Assembly (NCBI GenBank): GCA_019115185.1
Contig: DXDZ01000003.1
Location: 1 to 42,475 of the forward strand
Source: Candidatus Agathobaculum merdipullorum
GTDB taxonomy: Bacteria > Bacillota > Clostridia > Oscillospirales > Butyricicoccaceae
Length of the DNA: 42,475 nucleotides
Direction: 5' to 3'
The notes beneath the pieces are model-generated. The model worked only from the letters and a program-made list of their open reading frames with translations, was not told the origin of the DNA and made no database searches. Made by a program: the position numbers and the translations under genes. This document shows positions 32,193 to 40,430 of this stretch, piece after piece (positions within the stretch are counted from its first letter, which is position 1; each line of letters starts with the position of its first letter).

Positions 32193-32681
32193 TTATGCAC
32201 GCAGGAGCAGCGAATCCGGCAGGCACTGATATCTGTCTCTGTTGTAATTTGGTTTAGCAATCATTGCCGCAGGCGCCGCATACGCGGCTGCACCCGAGGT
32301 GCGCGGCAGGCACAAAACCGGCAAAACACCGGCCGCACTTCGTGCGTGCGCCGTGTACCGACTGTTGGCAGGCCAGCCGGCAGATGCATGGGTAAAACCG
32401 TGCTGCCATACACGGCCGAGGATGCGCCAGCCCCTCTTGACGTCCGCACCGGCTGTGCGGAGCGCCCGAAAAGAATACTTCATCTTTGTTTCCTCCTGGG
32501 TTCCGCCCAGCCTGTACCCAGACAAGGCAGCCGAAACCGTTTTCTGTTGTCCGCTCCCAATCCGTATAGCGAGGTGGGCGCGGGATGTTTTCTGCTTCCT
32601 GGTGTCTCCTGCTCTGGCGCGTGCAGAAGACACTTGCGGTACGGAAGCCGATCGGCGTTGAAAAACAAACTGCGTTTTCAT
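32193..32681 (-). CDS. Doubtful reading frame in the leader of the second integrase
   Basis: On the minus strand a frame of 162 codons starts at the ATG at 32681 (one of three tandem ATGs with AAAGGA upstream). It has an internal ATG at 32483 with a better CAGGAGG site, and stops 142 bases before the integrase ATG. The product is rich in Arg, Ala, Ser and Gly without recognisable domains, so the frame may be only an open GC-rich stretch. The two good ribosome sites are the only support. It could act as a translated leader. The remaining 32051-32192 shows no gene. Confidence 0.25.
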   Translation of the reverse strand: MKTQFVFQRRSASVPQVSSARARAGDTRKQKTSRAHLAIRIGSGQQKTVSAALSGYRLGGTQEETKMKYSFRALRTAGADVKRGWRILGRVWQHGFTHASAGWPANSRYTAHARSAAGVLPVLCLPRTSGAAAYAAPAAMIAKPNYNRDRYQCLPDSLLLRA

Positions 32682-32705
32682 CATCATCGTTCCTTTCCGA
32701 TCAAA

Positions 32706-32749
32706 CAAAAAAGGACATACCTCTGCTTTTACGCAGTGATTTGTCCTTT
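32706..32749 (-). terminator. Minus-strand terminator/attenuator of leader unit A
   Basis: On the minus strand AAAGGACA (32749-32742), an inner CTGC/GCAG pairing, and TGTCCTTT (32717-32710) are followed by a T-run. It lies directly after leader ORF A and before the doubtful frame and integrase, a position suited to attenuation. Confidence 0.7.
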
Positions 32750-32755
32750 GATTGA

Positions 32756-32797
32756 TCAATATCGTTTTTCTTTCATTTGTACAACCCGGACAGGCAT
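32756..32797 (-). CDS. Leader peptide A, 13 residues (putative)
   Basis: Minus-strand ATG at 32797 with AGGGGG four bases upstream, reading MPVRVVQMKEKRY then TGA. It lies between operator repeats and a terminator hairpin, like leader peptides of attenuated genes. The peptide is not conserved with leader B (frame differs after indels), so translation may matter more than sequence, or the frame may be chance. Confidence 0.35.
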   Translation of the reverse strand: MPVRVVQMKEKRY

Positions 32798-32881
32798 ACT
32801 ACCCCCTGGGCGGTTTTACTCTGACAAAATTACTCTGACATCATACAAGTGGATTGTAGTATAGCAGGACAGGGTTGTACA

Positions 32882-32970
32882 CTTGCAAATTGTGCAAGAC
32901 CTAATAGCAGTCATATTGCTGTAGACATGATATAGGTCGTATTACTGTTTACTGCTGCGTTCTTTGCAGC
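32882..32970. other. Structured spacer between the two modules
   Basis: Three inverted repeats sit here: CTTGCA/TGCAAG (32882-32887 and 32893-32898), GACCTA/TAGGTC (32898-32903 and 32933-32938) enclosing AGCA/TGCT, and GCTGC/GCAGC near 32953-32970. No gene is seen. Confidence 0.5.
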
Positions 32971-32981
32971 TCTAAAACAGC

Positions 32982-33153
32982 AAAGGACACACAACCGCTT
33001 TATTTCGCAGTCGTATGTCCTTACTTTATGATTGATCGAGTTTCAAATGTTTGTACAACCCAGAGCGCATACTTCCCCCTGGGCGGTTTACTCTGACAAA
33101 ATTACTCTGACATGGTTCAATTGTATTATAGTGTGCTCCGGCAGCGTTGTAAA
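32982..33153 (-). repeat. Regulatory module copy B
   Basis: The second copy, with a much better minus-strand promoter: TTTACA (33153-33148), a 17-base spacer and TATAAT (33130-33125). Then TTACTCTGACA repeats read on the plus strand (33088-33098 and 33102-33112), a CCGCCCAGGGGG ribosome-site block, leader ORF B, and a hairpin of AAGGACATACGACTGCG (33022-33006) with 32983-33000. The hairpin is followed by only a weak T-run (CCTTTGCTGTTTT). Confidence 0.8.
33026..33070 (-). CDS. Leader peptide B, 14 residues (putative)
   Basis: Minus-strand ATG at 33070 preceded by AGGGGG, reading MRSGLYKHLKLDQS then TAA, immediately before the hairpin of module B. Same placement as leader A but a different peptide. 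Confidence 0.35.
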   Translation of the reverse strand: MRSGLYKHLKLDQS

Positions 33154-33550
33154 GGTGAAAAGTTTTCATCTTTTTGAGTGAAGTAAAAATATACTCCTTG
33201 AGTCCTGGAAAAACCAACGAACCGAACATACCCCGATCCGATCAAACATATTGGTTTGGTAAGAAGTGTATACGGTAAATGACCCCGTCAGAGAGTCTCC
33301 GTCAATTCCCCTCCATACCGAAGGCACAAACAGTTTTTTCTTCCCTGGCCATAATCTCTCCCATCAGTAGTCGCACCGTCGCACTGTCCCAGAGGGCAAG
33401 GAATCTTACTGTTATTCGCCAAAAAGTGAAGTCTTGCGAAATAGGGAATTACTTACTGCGTCCTTGCTTTCTCCTATTATATCTGCTAAAATTATATACA
33501 ACACTGTCAGAAGTTGTTGTAAGCCTCGGCAGTATGACTTATACGTCCGG
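33154..33550. other. Stretch without recognisable gene
   Basis: On the minus strand a frame is open from 33363 to a TGA at 33166, but it has no start with a ribosome site; the first in-frame ATG (33249) would give only 27 residues. It may be a coding remnant. Plus-strand frames here are short and have no ribosome sites. The composition moves from AT-rich (33154-33200) to mixed. I see no promoter I would trust for the DUF262 gene except AT-rich segments near 33478-33500. Confidence 0.4.
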
Positions 33551-33580
33551 TGCTCTGCCAAGTGGTAGAGCATTTTTCTT
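33551..33580 (+). terminator. Hairpin with T-run upstream of the DUF262 gene
   Basis: TGCTCTGCC at 33551-33559 pairs with GGTAGAGCA at 33564-33572 (one G-U) around AAGT, followed by TTTTTCTT. It ends about 40 bases before the ATG, so it is either an upstream terminator or an attenuator for the defence genes. The sequence looks like a tRNA D-arm, but no tRNA body follows. Confidence 0.6.
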
Positions 33581-33619
33581 TGTATATATGTGTAAAAATG
33601 CAATATTGGAGGATTCTAT

Positions 33620-35401
33620 ATGGGAAAAGAACTATTCAAAAATATTCCCAGTAAAGTTGGCGATCTGGTCAAGGATGTGCGCAATGGGCGTATTGGCCTG
33701 CCTGACCTTCAGCGCCCTTTTGTTTGGAAAGATAATAAAGTGCGTGAGTTATTCGATTCTATGCTTAAGGGTTATCCCATCGGCTATATCATGCTATGGG
33801 AATCTCCTGCTGATTATGAGAGCAAAAAAAGTACCATCGGAGATAACTCGAAGACTTACGAGGAACCTAAGGAACTTGTTATTGATGGTCAGCAGCGTCT
33901 AACGGCTCTCGTGGCAGCAATGTATGCTGTAAAGGTAAAGGATAAGAATTTTGCAGATCGTGAGATCAAAATTTCTTACAACCCATTGACTTGTGAGTTT
34001 GCCGTGTGGTCTCAGGCATATGAAAGAGACCCAGAATGGATCAGCCGTATTAGTGATGTTTTTCTTGCGAAAGAAGATAATTCCATCAGTTCTCTCCGGC
34101 GTCGTTTCATCAAAGAGGCCAATGAAGGTCGCAGCAAAAAGGAACTACCTCTGCTGACCGACGAGGAAGAAGATAGAATCGAAGATAGTATCAACGCACT
34201 TCTCAATCTCTCTGATTATTCTTTGCCCATGCTGGAAATCAGCTATACTGCAGATGAAGAAGATGTAGCGGACATTTTTGTCCGAGTCAATTCCGGCGGC
34301 CAGAGTCTGACAGAAAATAATTTTATCCAAACCCTCATTTCTGTTTATGAGAATGAAACCAGTGATAAAATCAATGCCTTTGCAGCAGCATCCAGAGTAC
34401 CGGCCGCCAATACTTCCTACAACACGCTTTTGGCGGTTGAGCCCTCTCACCTCATCCGCATGGCAGTCGGTGTAGGCTTTAAGCGGGCTCGCCTGAGATA
34501 TGCTTATATGCTTTTGAGAGGCAAAAACCTGGAAACGGGAAAGTTTTCTGATAAGGTTCGGCATGAGAATCTCCAGATTTTCAAAGATGCACTGGATAAG
34601 GTTATGAACCTGAACAACTGGCATGGATTTATCAATATCGTGGCCGAGGCTGGATATATCAGTGATAAGCTGATTGCGTCTTCCAATGCAGTTGTTTTCA
34701 GCTATGTTCTCTACTTAATTGCCAAGTATGATTATAAGTTGGACGCTGCACAGTTGAAGAAATGTATCAGCAAATGGTTCTTTATGAGTACCATTACTTA
34801 CTTCTATACCGGCTCCACCGAGTCTGAAGTAGAAAAGCAATTTGCAGATCTGCGTGACATTCATACTGCAGATGAGTTTATTGCCTACATCGACCAAGTC
34901 ATTGAAACCTACTTTACCGACGACTACTTTGGGCTGACCCTTCACAATGAACTGAACAGTGCGGCAGCTATTTCTCCCGCATGGTATGGATATGTGGCGG
35001 CACAGATTGTGCTGAATACGCCTATGCTGTTCAGCAATACTCCGGTATCAAAGTATTTTATCCTGGGTTCCAGCGGAACGAAAAATGCAATCGACAAACA
35101 CCACATTTTCCCCAAAAACTATCTGGCCGGTATTGGATTCAGCAGTGACCGTGACAGAAACCAGATTGCGAACTTTACTTATCTTGACTACGCCACGAAC
35201 ATCGAAATTTCGGATAAGGCTCCCCAGGATTATGTTGCGTATTATCGCCAGAAACTCGGAGAAGAAGGATACCAGAAAGCCTGTGAAAATCATGCGTTGC
35301 CCGCTAACTTTGAGAACATGGAATATATGGAGTTTCTGAGCCAACGCCGAGTCCTTATGGCCCAGATAGTCCGTAAAGCATATGAAAGGCTGAATGAGTA
35401 A
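33620..35401 (+). CDS. DUF262 protein with C-terminal HNH-like motif (GmrSD-like)
   Basis: DUF262 proteins include GmrS/GmrD modification-dependent restriction enzymes and other defence nucleases. The 593 residues have the N-terminal ParB-like block: DLQRPFVW at 29-36, GYPIGYIMLWE and the nucleotide-site motif IDGQQRLTAL at 88-97. The middle contains IFVRVNSGGQSLTENNF, typical of the family. Near residue 491 is DKHHIFPKNYL, an HNH-type (DUF1524-like) nuclease motif. TGGAGG lies 7 bases before the ATG. Fewer G/C third bases than the core genes suggest transfer. It stands 90 bases before the PLD-ATPase gene on the same strand. Confidence 0.87.
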   Translation: MGKELFKNIPSKVGDLVKDVRNGRIGLPDLQRPFVWKDNKVRELFDSMLKGYPIGYIMLWESPADYESKKSTIGDNSKTYEEPKELVIDGQQRLTALVAAMYAVKVKDKNFADREIKISYNPLTCEFAVWSQAYERDPEWISRISDVFLAKEDNSISSLRRRFIKEANEGRSKKELPLLTDEEEDRIEDSINALLNLSDYSLPMLEISYTADEEDVADIFVRVNSGGQSLTENNFIQTLISVYENETSDKINAFAAASRVPAANTSYNTLLAVEPSHLIRMAVGVGFKRARLRYAYMLLRGKNLETGKFSDKVRHENLQIFKDALDKVMNLNNWHGFINIVAEAGYISDKLIASSNAVVFSYVLYLIAKYDYKLDAAQLKKCISKWFFMSTITYFYTGSTESEVEKQFADLRDIHTADEFIAYIDQVIETYFTDDYFGLTLHNELNSAAAISPAWYGYVAAQIVLNTPMLFSNTPVSKYFILGSSGTKNAIDKHHIFPKNYLAGIGFSSDRDRNQIANFTYLDYATNIEISDKAPQDYVAYYRQKLGEEGYQKACENHALPANFENMEYMEFLSQRRVLMAQIVRKAYERLNE

Positions 35402-35491
35402 AAGGTGATCCCTTAAACCTCCTCAAATACGTTTTATTGTTCGAATTTTATCGTAAAGTTAGCTGTTCTAAAGAGAAATGAGAGGTGTGGC

Positions 35492-37492
35492 ATGGAAAAT
35501 CTGTCCCTATTTGACACCGCAGCAGATCAAGCGCCGACACAATTGGAAATTACGCAGGCTGGCACTCTAAATGTTGTAAAAATGAATTTCTGTGGGGCGG
35601 AAAACTTGTCTTGGCAACATTTGTTTTCTGGTTTTGATTCTCTTCATGCCATCACATATTCCTCAGGAATTGGGTTTGTCTACCGGTTACTTGATCTATT
35701 TAAAGATGCAGAGATTATTTTTGGCTGTGACGAGGTTATTTCCTATTCACTTCAAGAAATCATGGCCTATCAATGCAAGACGATTGAGAGGCTGCGTGAA
35801 ACTGCGAGCAAAATGAAGCTGGACTTAGTGTCTCGTATCAAGGAGGGAACATTGCGTTTCTATGTCGCCCGCAGCATCCTATCTCATGAAAAAATTTATC
35901 TACTTTCAGCGCGTAATGGTCGCAAACGTGTGGTCATGGGATCAGCTAATATGTCATTCTCTGCATTTAGCGGGCAACAGAGAGAGAACATCTGCTACTT
36001 GGATGGAGACGAGGCCTATGCATGGTATTGGGATTGTTACTGTGGGTTACGAGATGAAAGCACGGATCAGATTGCCAAGGAAACTCTATTGTATGCCGAT
36101 GATGGAGATAATTTAGACGAGTTGCCGATTGCCAGAACAGTGCGCACAAGAAAAGCGCTTGTATTGCAGCCTGTAGCGGATGCACAGGATGAGGTTCGCT
36201 TTTCTCTGGATATTAAGAATTTATCGACTAAGTTTGCGCCCTCCGTTCCCAAGCCGGATAAGAAGGGCAAGTTGATGCTCTCTCCGGAAAAAATAAAATC
36301 AATTCGCCGGCAAGTGGTTTCCAATAAGGAAAAGGAGAAAGAACTACAGAGCGAATATCCACAATTAGAGATATTTCCCGACGAAAAGATAGCTCGGCTC
36401 AATGGTAAAGCCCTAAATCTGTCACCCGAGAGGGCAGAAATCGCCAAAGATATCGATCTATTCCTTAAATATATGGACGGGTACAAAAAGTTTCACGGCG
36501 ATGTGTCCGGAATGCAGCGCCGGTACTATGAATTTGCCAACTGGTTTTTCTGTACCCCTTTTATGGCAGGAATGCGAGACACAGCGGTGCGATACAATCA
36601 GAACCTACTTCCGTACCCTGTGTTTGGCTTGGTTTATGGACAAAGCAAAGCAGGGAAAACTAGTTTTCTGGAAACCTTGCTGAAAATGATGATCGGGCAA
36701 AAGACCAAATTAGCTGCGCCGTATTTTACCCGATCCAGCATCGAAAATTTGAAACGTACTGTAAAAGGTGCCCCCATCATTGTCGATGATTTGACCAATG
36801 CACGATTTAGCCAGCATGCTATTGAAACCATCAAAAATGACGACTTTGGAGTAGCGGAACAATTAGTCCATTATCCAGCCGTGGTTATCAGCGCCAATGA
36901 GGACGTCAAAGCGGTGGCGCAGGAAGTTATTCGCCGCACGGTAATCTGCCGTGTCCAAGCCGGCCTCACCAATACGGAAGTAATGCGAAGCAGTGTGGTT
37001 CGCACGGTGCAACGAGAAATCGGGACAGCATTCTATCGAGAATACTTAAGAAGAATGATGGAAATCGTTCCTGATTTGCAAGAAGAAATGAAAGATGAGT
37101 CTTCAGAGAGTGCGCCAGATATTTTAGCGAACTCATCCCGGGTTTTATTAGAGATTTTCGACGAATTTACCGAAATAGAACTGCCTCCCTATATCCGCCC
37201 GCTGACGCTTGATGACTATTTCAGTGAAAAAGTTACTGGTAGTTATGCCATTAAAACGATCCGCAACGCATGGAAAACCAGCCAGGCCTCCTTTGATTTG
37301 TCGGAACGAACCAACGAGTTACGCTACAACGCTGGGGCCACATACGAGGCCGATCGAATTTTAAAGGAATTGCCCGAGACACTGGATGCCCATAAGTCTA
37401 GAGACTGGATTATCATGGATTTAGATATGGCACGAGAGTTCTTTGGTATTCCTTTCAAGAAGTCTTGGTTGGACCGGTTCCGAAAAAGATAA
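35492..37492 (+). CDS. Fusion of PLD-like nuclease motif and P-loop ATPase, putative defence protein
   Basis: The 666 residues contain two parts. Residues about 30-190 resemble a phospholipase D-type nuclease: one HxK motif (HEK at 132-134) followed by GSANMS (150-155) and a downstream Glu165, the spacing seen in single-HKD endonucleases that act as dimers. Residues about 340-540 form a P-loop domain: Walker A GQSKAGKT at 383-390, Walker B-like IIVDDL at 429-434, a sensor-type SANED at 467-471 and paired Arg481-482. This order resembles AAA+/SF3 helicase-like ATPases. A charged linker (260-330) joins them. GAGAGGTG precedes the ATG. The position between DUF262 and hsdM suggests antiphage function, which is inference. 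I know no named family with this exact layout. Confidence 0.7.
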   Translation: MENLSLFDTAADQAPTQLEITQAGTLNVVKMNFCGAENLSWQHLFSGFDSLHAITYSSGIGFVYRLLDLFKDAEIIFGCDEVISYSLQEIMAYQCKTIERLRETASKMKLDLVSRIKEGTLRFYVARSILSHEKIYLLSARNGRKRVVMGSANMSFSAFSGQQRENICYLDGDEAYAWYWDCYCGLRDESTDQIAKETLLYADDGDNLDELPIARTVRTRKALVLQPVADAQDEVRFSLDIKNLSTKFAPSVPKPDKKGKLMLSPEKIKSIRRQVVSNKEKEKELQSEYPQLEIFPDEKIARLNGKALNLSPERAEIAKDIDLFLKYMDGYKKFHGDVSGMQRRYYEFANWFFCTPFMAGMRDTAVRYNQNLLPYPVFGLVYGQSKAGKTSFLETLLKMMIGQKTKLAAPYFTRSSIENLKRTVKGAPIIVDDLTNARFSQHAIETIKNDDFGVAEQLVHYPAVVISANEDVKAVAQEVIRRTVICRVQAGLTNTEVMRSSVVRTVQREIGTAFYREYLRRMMEIVPDLQEEMKDESSESAPDILANSSRVLLEIFDEFTEIELPPYIRPLTLDDYFSEKVTGSYAIKTIRNAWKTSQASFDLSERTNELRYNAGATYEADRILKELPETLDAHKSRDWIIMDLDMAREFFGIPFKKSWLDRFRKR

Positions 37493-37561
37493 CTTTAGTA
37501 GTATAATTTACAGGCCTATCCGTAATAGTACACTGCTGAAAAAGTATGTTATTAACACATA

Positions 37562-37589
37562 TTGATATTAAATTTATTTTCTGTAAACT
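37562..37589 (+). promoter_or_regulatory. Candidate promoter of the hsd operon
   Basis: TTGATA at 37562-37567, a 16-base spacer and TAAACT at 37584-37589, 55 bases before the hsdM ATG, in an AT-rich gap (37493-37643). Confidence 0.4.
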
Positions 37590-37643
37590 TTGCAAAACTA
37601 ATTGCACTGTATATTTTCATTTTATACAATGGAGGATCTATAC

Positions 37644-39146
37644 ATGACTGGAACAAATTCCAGCAACATCGGATTTGAAAAGCAAATCTGGGATGTCGCC
37701 TGCGTCCTGCGGGGCAATATGGACGCCTCGGAATATAAATCTGTGGTTTTGGGCCTGATTTTTTTGAAGTATATCTCCGACCGCTTCGAGGCCAAGTACA
37801 GGGAACTAAAAGACGAGGGCGAGGGCTTTGAGGAGGACAAGGACGAATACACCGCAGAGAACATCTTCTTCGTGCCGGAAAACGCCCGGTGGAAAGCGAT
37901 TGCCGCTGCTGCCCATACGCCAGAGATCGGCACTGTAATCGACGACGCCATGCGCAGTATTGAGAAAGAGAATAAAAGGCTGAAAGATATTTTACCCAAG
38001 AACTTTGCCCGTCCAGAACTGGATAAACGCCGGTTGGGCGAGGTAGTAGACCTATTCACCAATATCCAAATGATCGAGCACGGCGAGAGCAAGGATATTC
38101 TGGGACGCACCTATGAATACTGCCTTGCCAAATTCGCGGAGCAGGAAGGGAAAAATGCCGGCGAATTTTACACCCCCTCATGCGTGGTCCGCACATTGGT
38201 AGAGGTTTTACAGCCCTTCAATGGCCGCGTCTATGACCCCTGCTGTGGCTCTGGCGGGATGTTCGTCCAATCCGCAAAGTTCATCGAAAACCACGGCGGC
38301 AACATCAACAAGATTTCCGTGTTCGGGCAGGATTCTAACCCCACCACCTGGAAGATGGCTCAGATGAATCTGGCCATCCGGGGGATCGAGGCTGACTTGG
38401 GCAAGTTTAGCGCCGATACTTTCTTCAACGACTGCCACCCCCAACTCAAGGCCGACTATATCATGGCCAATCCTCCCTTTAACCTCTCCGGCTGGGGGCA
38501 GGAAAAGCTGCTGGACGATGTGCGCTGGAAGTACGGCACGCCGCCCGCCGGCAATGCCAACTTCGCGTGGCTTCAGCACTTGATCTGGCATCTGGCCCCC
38601 AACGGCCGCATAGGCATGGTACTGGCCAACGGCTCCCTGTCCTCTCAGTCCGGCGGTGAGGGTGAGATTCGCAAAAACATCATCGAGAACGATCTGGTGG
38701 ACTGCATCGTCGCCATGCCGTCCCAGCTGTTTTACACCACGCAGATCCCGGTCTCCCTCTGGTTCCTGGCCAGAAACAAGAAGCAGAAGGGCAAGACGCT
38801 CTTTATCGACGCCCGCAAAATGGGGACTATGGTGACCCGCAAGCTACGGGAGCTGACTGACGAGGACATCCAGAAGATCGCTTCCACCTACAACGCCTTT
38901 GTGGACGGCACTCTGGAGGATGTCAAGGGCTTCTGCGCGGTGGCCACCACCCAGGACATCGCCAGGCAGGACTACATCCTCACGCCGGGGCGGTATGTGG
39001 GCATCGAAGAGCAGGAGGACGACGGCGAACCGTTCGAGGAAAAGATGAGCCGGTTGACCTCAGAGCTTTCCGAACTGTTTGCAAAATCCCATGAGCTTGA
39101 GTCCGAAATTAAGAAGAGACTGGGGGCGATTGGATATGACATCTAA
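37644..39146 (+). CDS. hsdM: Type I restriction-modification methyltransferase subunit HsdM
   Basis: HsdM methylates adenine N6 in the target set by HsdS. The 500 residues have the N-terminal helical domain ([38 protein letters not shown]), the SAM-binding block with [10 protein letters not shown] from Asp198, and the catalytic NPPF at 276-279, typical of N6-adenine enzymes. A coiled tail ([26 protein letters not shown]) contacts HsdS. I chose the ATG at 37644 behind GGAGG; an in-frame ATG at 37629 overlaps that site. It overlaps hsdS by 11 bases. It is GC-rich compared with the genes on either side. Confidence 0.96.
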   Translation: MTGTNSSNIGFEKQIWDVACVLRGNMDASEYKSVVLGLIFLKYISDRFEAKYRELKDEGEGFEEDKDEYTAENIFFVPENARWKAIAAAAHTPEIGTVIDDAMRSIEKENKRLKDILPKNFARPELDKRRLGEVVDLFTNIQMIEHGESKDILGRTYEYCLAKFAEQEGKNAGEFYTPSCVVRTLVEVLQPFNGRVYDPCCGSGGMFVQSAKFIENHGGNINKISVFGQDSNPTTWKMAQMNLAIRGIEADLGKFSADTFFNDCHPQLKADYIMANPPFNLSGWGQEKLLDDVRWKYGTPPAGNANFAWLQHLIWHLAPNGRIGMVLANGSLSSQSGGEGEIRKNIIENDLVDCIVAMPSQLFYTTQIPVSLWFLARNKKQKGKTLFIDARKMGTMVTRKLRELTDEDIQKIASTYNAFVDGTLEDVKGFCAVATTQDIARQDYILTPGRYVGIEEQEDDGEPFEEKMSRLTSELSELFAKSHELESEIKKRLGAIGYDI

Positions 39147-40344
39147 TTGGACTAACTCTACTCTCGGAGAATTGTCTATTGGTGGACGAGGTTATTATGG
39201 TATTGGAGCATCAGCAGTTCCTTATTCGACTGAACTATATACTTACTTGAGAATCACGGACATCAATGATGATGGAACATTAAATATGTCAGATTTGAAG
39301 TCTGTGTCTGATGAAAAGGCCACCGACTATCTTCTAAAGCCCAATGATATTGTCTTTGCGAGAACCGGGGCAAGCACTGGACGGAATTACTTTTATGATG
39401 GAACAGATGGTGAGTTTGTTTTTGCAGGATTTTTGATTAAGTTCTCTCTTGATCCTGAAAAAGTAAATCCGAGATATATCAAATACTACTGTCTTTCAAA
39501 AGAATACAGGGATTGGATCGCAGCCTTCAATACCGGAAGTACACGAGGAAATATAAATGCTCAAACCTTAGCCTCGATGCCTATTAGTCTTCCCGACAAA
39601 ACAATACAAGATCGCGTTGTAAAAGTTTTAGATGCACTTGAAGAAAAAAGGAAAAGCAATACAAAGATAAACGATAATTTACAGCAGCAAGCCGCTGCGA
39701 TTTTTAGATCATGGTTTGTCGATTGTATTCCATTCGGAGGCACTGTACCGGACGAATGGAAGAATGTCACTTTAGAAGACATTACGTCACTGGTAAGTCG
39801 CGGCATAACTCCAAAATACGCTGATGATACCGACCAAATTGTAATCAATCAGAAGTGCATTCGCAATCATATGATTGATCTTTCTTTTGCGCGAAACCAT
39901 AGGCCGAAAGTTATCAATAATAAGTGGCTTCGATTTGGAGACTTGCTAATCAACTCGACTGGCGACGGCACTTTAGGGAGAGCAGCGCAGGTCTGGTTTC
40001 AGCCGCATAATCTTACTGTTGATTCTCATGTTACGATTGTCCGGCCCGCAGCAGAAAATATGATCTTCTATATTGGGTTGTGGGGAACCCAGCATGAAAA
40101 AGAAATCGAGTCGCTTCATACAGGAAGCACTGGTCAGACAGAGTTGCCCAGAGATCGCGTAAAGGCTATCGAACTTCTCTTGCCTGATAAGGAGACTATG
40201 GATCGCTTTAATGCTCTCATTGCGCCGATGGCAGCTGCCATTGTCTCGAATCAGGAAGAAAACAACAGGCTTGCATCCATTCGAGATGCGCTCCTTCCAA
40301 AGTTGATGTCGGGCAGAATTGATGTCTCCGCTATCCGACTTTAA
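39136..40344 (+). CDS. hsdS: Type I restriction-modification specificity subunit HsdS
   Basis: HsdS recognises the bipartite DNA target. The 402 residues show two target-recognition domains, each followed by a helical spacer: the first from WTNSTLGELSIGGRGYYG to a spacer with QDRVVKVLDALEEKRKSN and NDNLQQQAAAIFRSWFVD; the second from EWKNVTLEDITSLVSRGITPKY to NNRLASIRDALLPKLMSGRIDV. The ATG at 39136 lies inside the end of hsdM. AT-rich codon use, unlike hsdM and hsdR, fits frequent exchange of specificity genes. No second or silent hsdS and no inverted hsdS repeats are seen in the window. Confidence 0.95.
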   Translation: MTSNWTNSTLGELSIGGRGYYGIGASAVPYSTELYTYLRITDINDDGTLNMSDLKSVSDEKATDYLLKPNDIVFARTGASTGRNYFYDGTDGEFVFAGFLIKFSLDPEKVNPRYIKYYCLSKEYRDWIAAFNTGSTRGNINAQTLASMPISLPDKTIQDRVVKVLDALEEKRKSNTKINDNLQQQAAAIFRSWFVDCIPFGGTVPDEWKNVTLEDITSLVSRGITPKYADDTDQIVINQKCIRNHMIDLSFARNHRPKVINNKWLRFGDLLINSTGDGTLGRAAQVWFQPHNLTVDSHVTIVRPAAENMIFYIGLWGTQHEKEIESLHTGSTGQTELPRDRVKAIELLLPDKETMDRFNALIAPMAAAIVSNQEENNRLASIRDALLPKLMSGRIDVSAIRL

Positions 40345-40430
40345 GCCGCTAAATTATCGTTTATCTTTGTATTGCTTGATTTTACATCATAGCATTTAAT
40401 CAAAATAAAGTCCCTTGAGGAGAATGTAAT

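Larger units (their letters stand above)
32706..32863 (-). repeat. Regulatory module copy A
   Basis: One of two diverged direct copies on the minus strand. In order: a weak promoter (TATACT at 32863-32858), two TTACTCTGACA repeats read on the plus strand (32816-32826 and 32830-32840, 14-base period), a CCGCCCAGGGGG block holding a ribosome site, a tiny ORF, GGTTGTACAAA, GATCAATCA, and the GGACA hairpin. The copy at 32982-33153 keeps the same order. The repeats just downstream of the -10 box look like operators. Confidence 0.75.

Noticed and set aside
33541..33600. tRNA gene
   Set aside because: Only a D-arm-like stem is present; no anticodon arm, T-arm or acceptor pairing follows.
33279..33902. 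A 207-codon plus-strand frame overlapping the DUF262 start
   Set aside because: It runs through the upstream hairpin and overlaps the DUF262 gene in another frame, with no ribosome site at its start and no recognisable domains.
34811..34819. GGCTCCACC as a copy of the ssrA 3' end (attR)
   Set aside because: Only nine bases match, inside the DUF262 coding sequence; too short to be an attachment repeat.
39136..40344. Phase-variable inversion of hsdS by the nearby recombinase
   Set aside because: Only one hsdS is present and no inverted copy of a target-recognition domain is seen in the window; it could still exist beyond the right edge.
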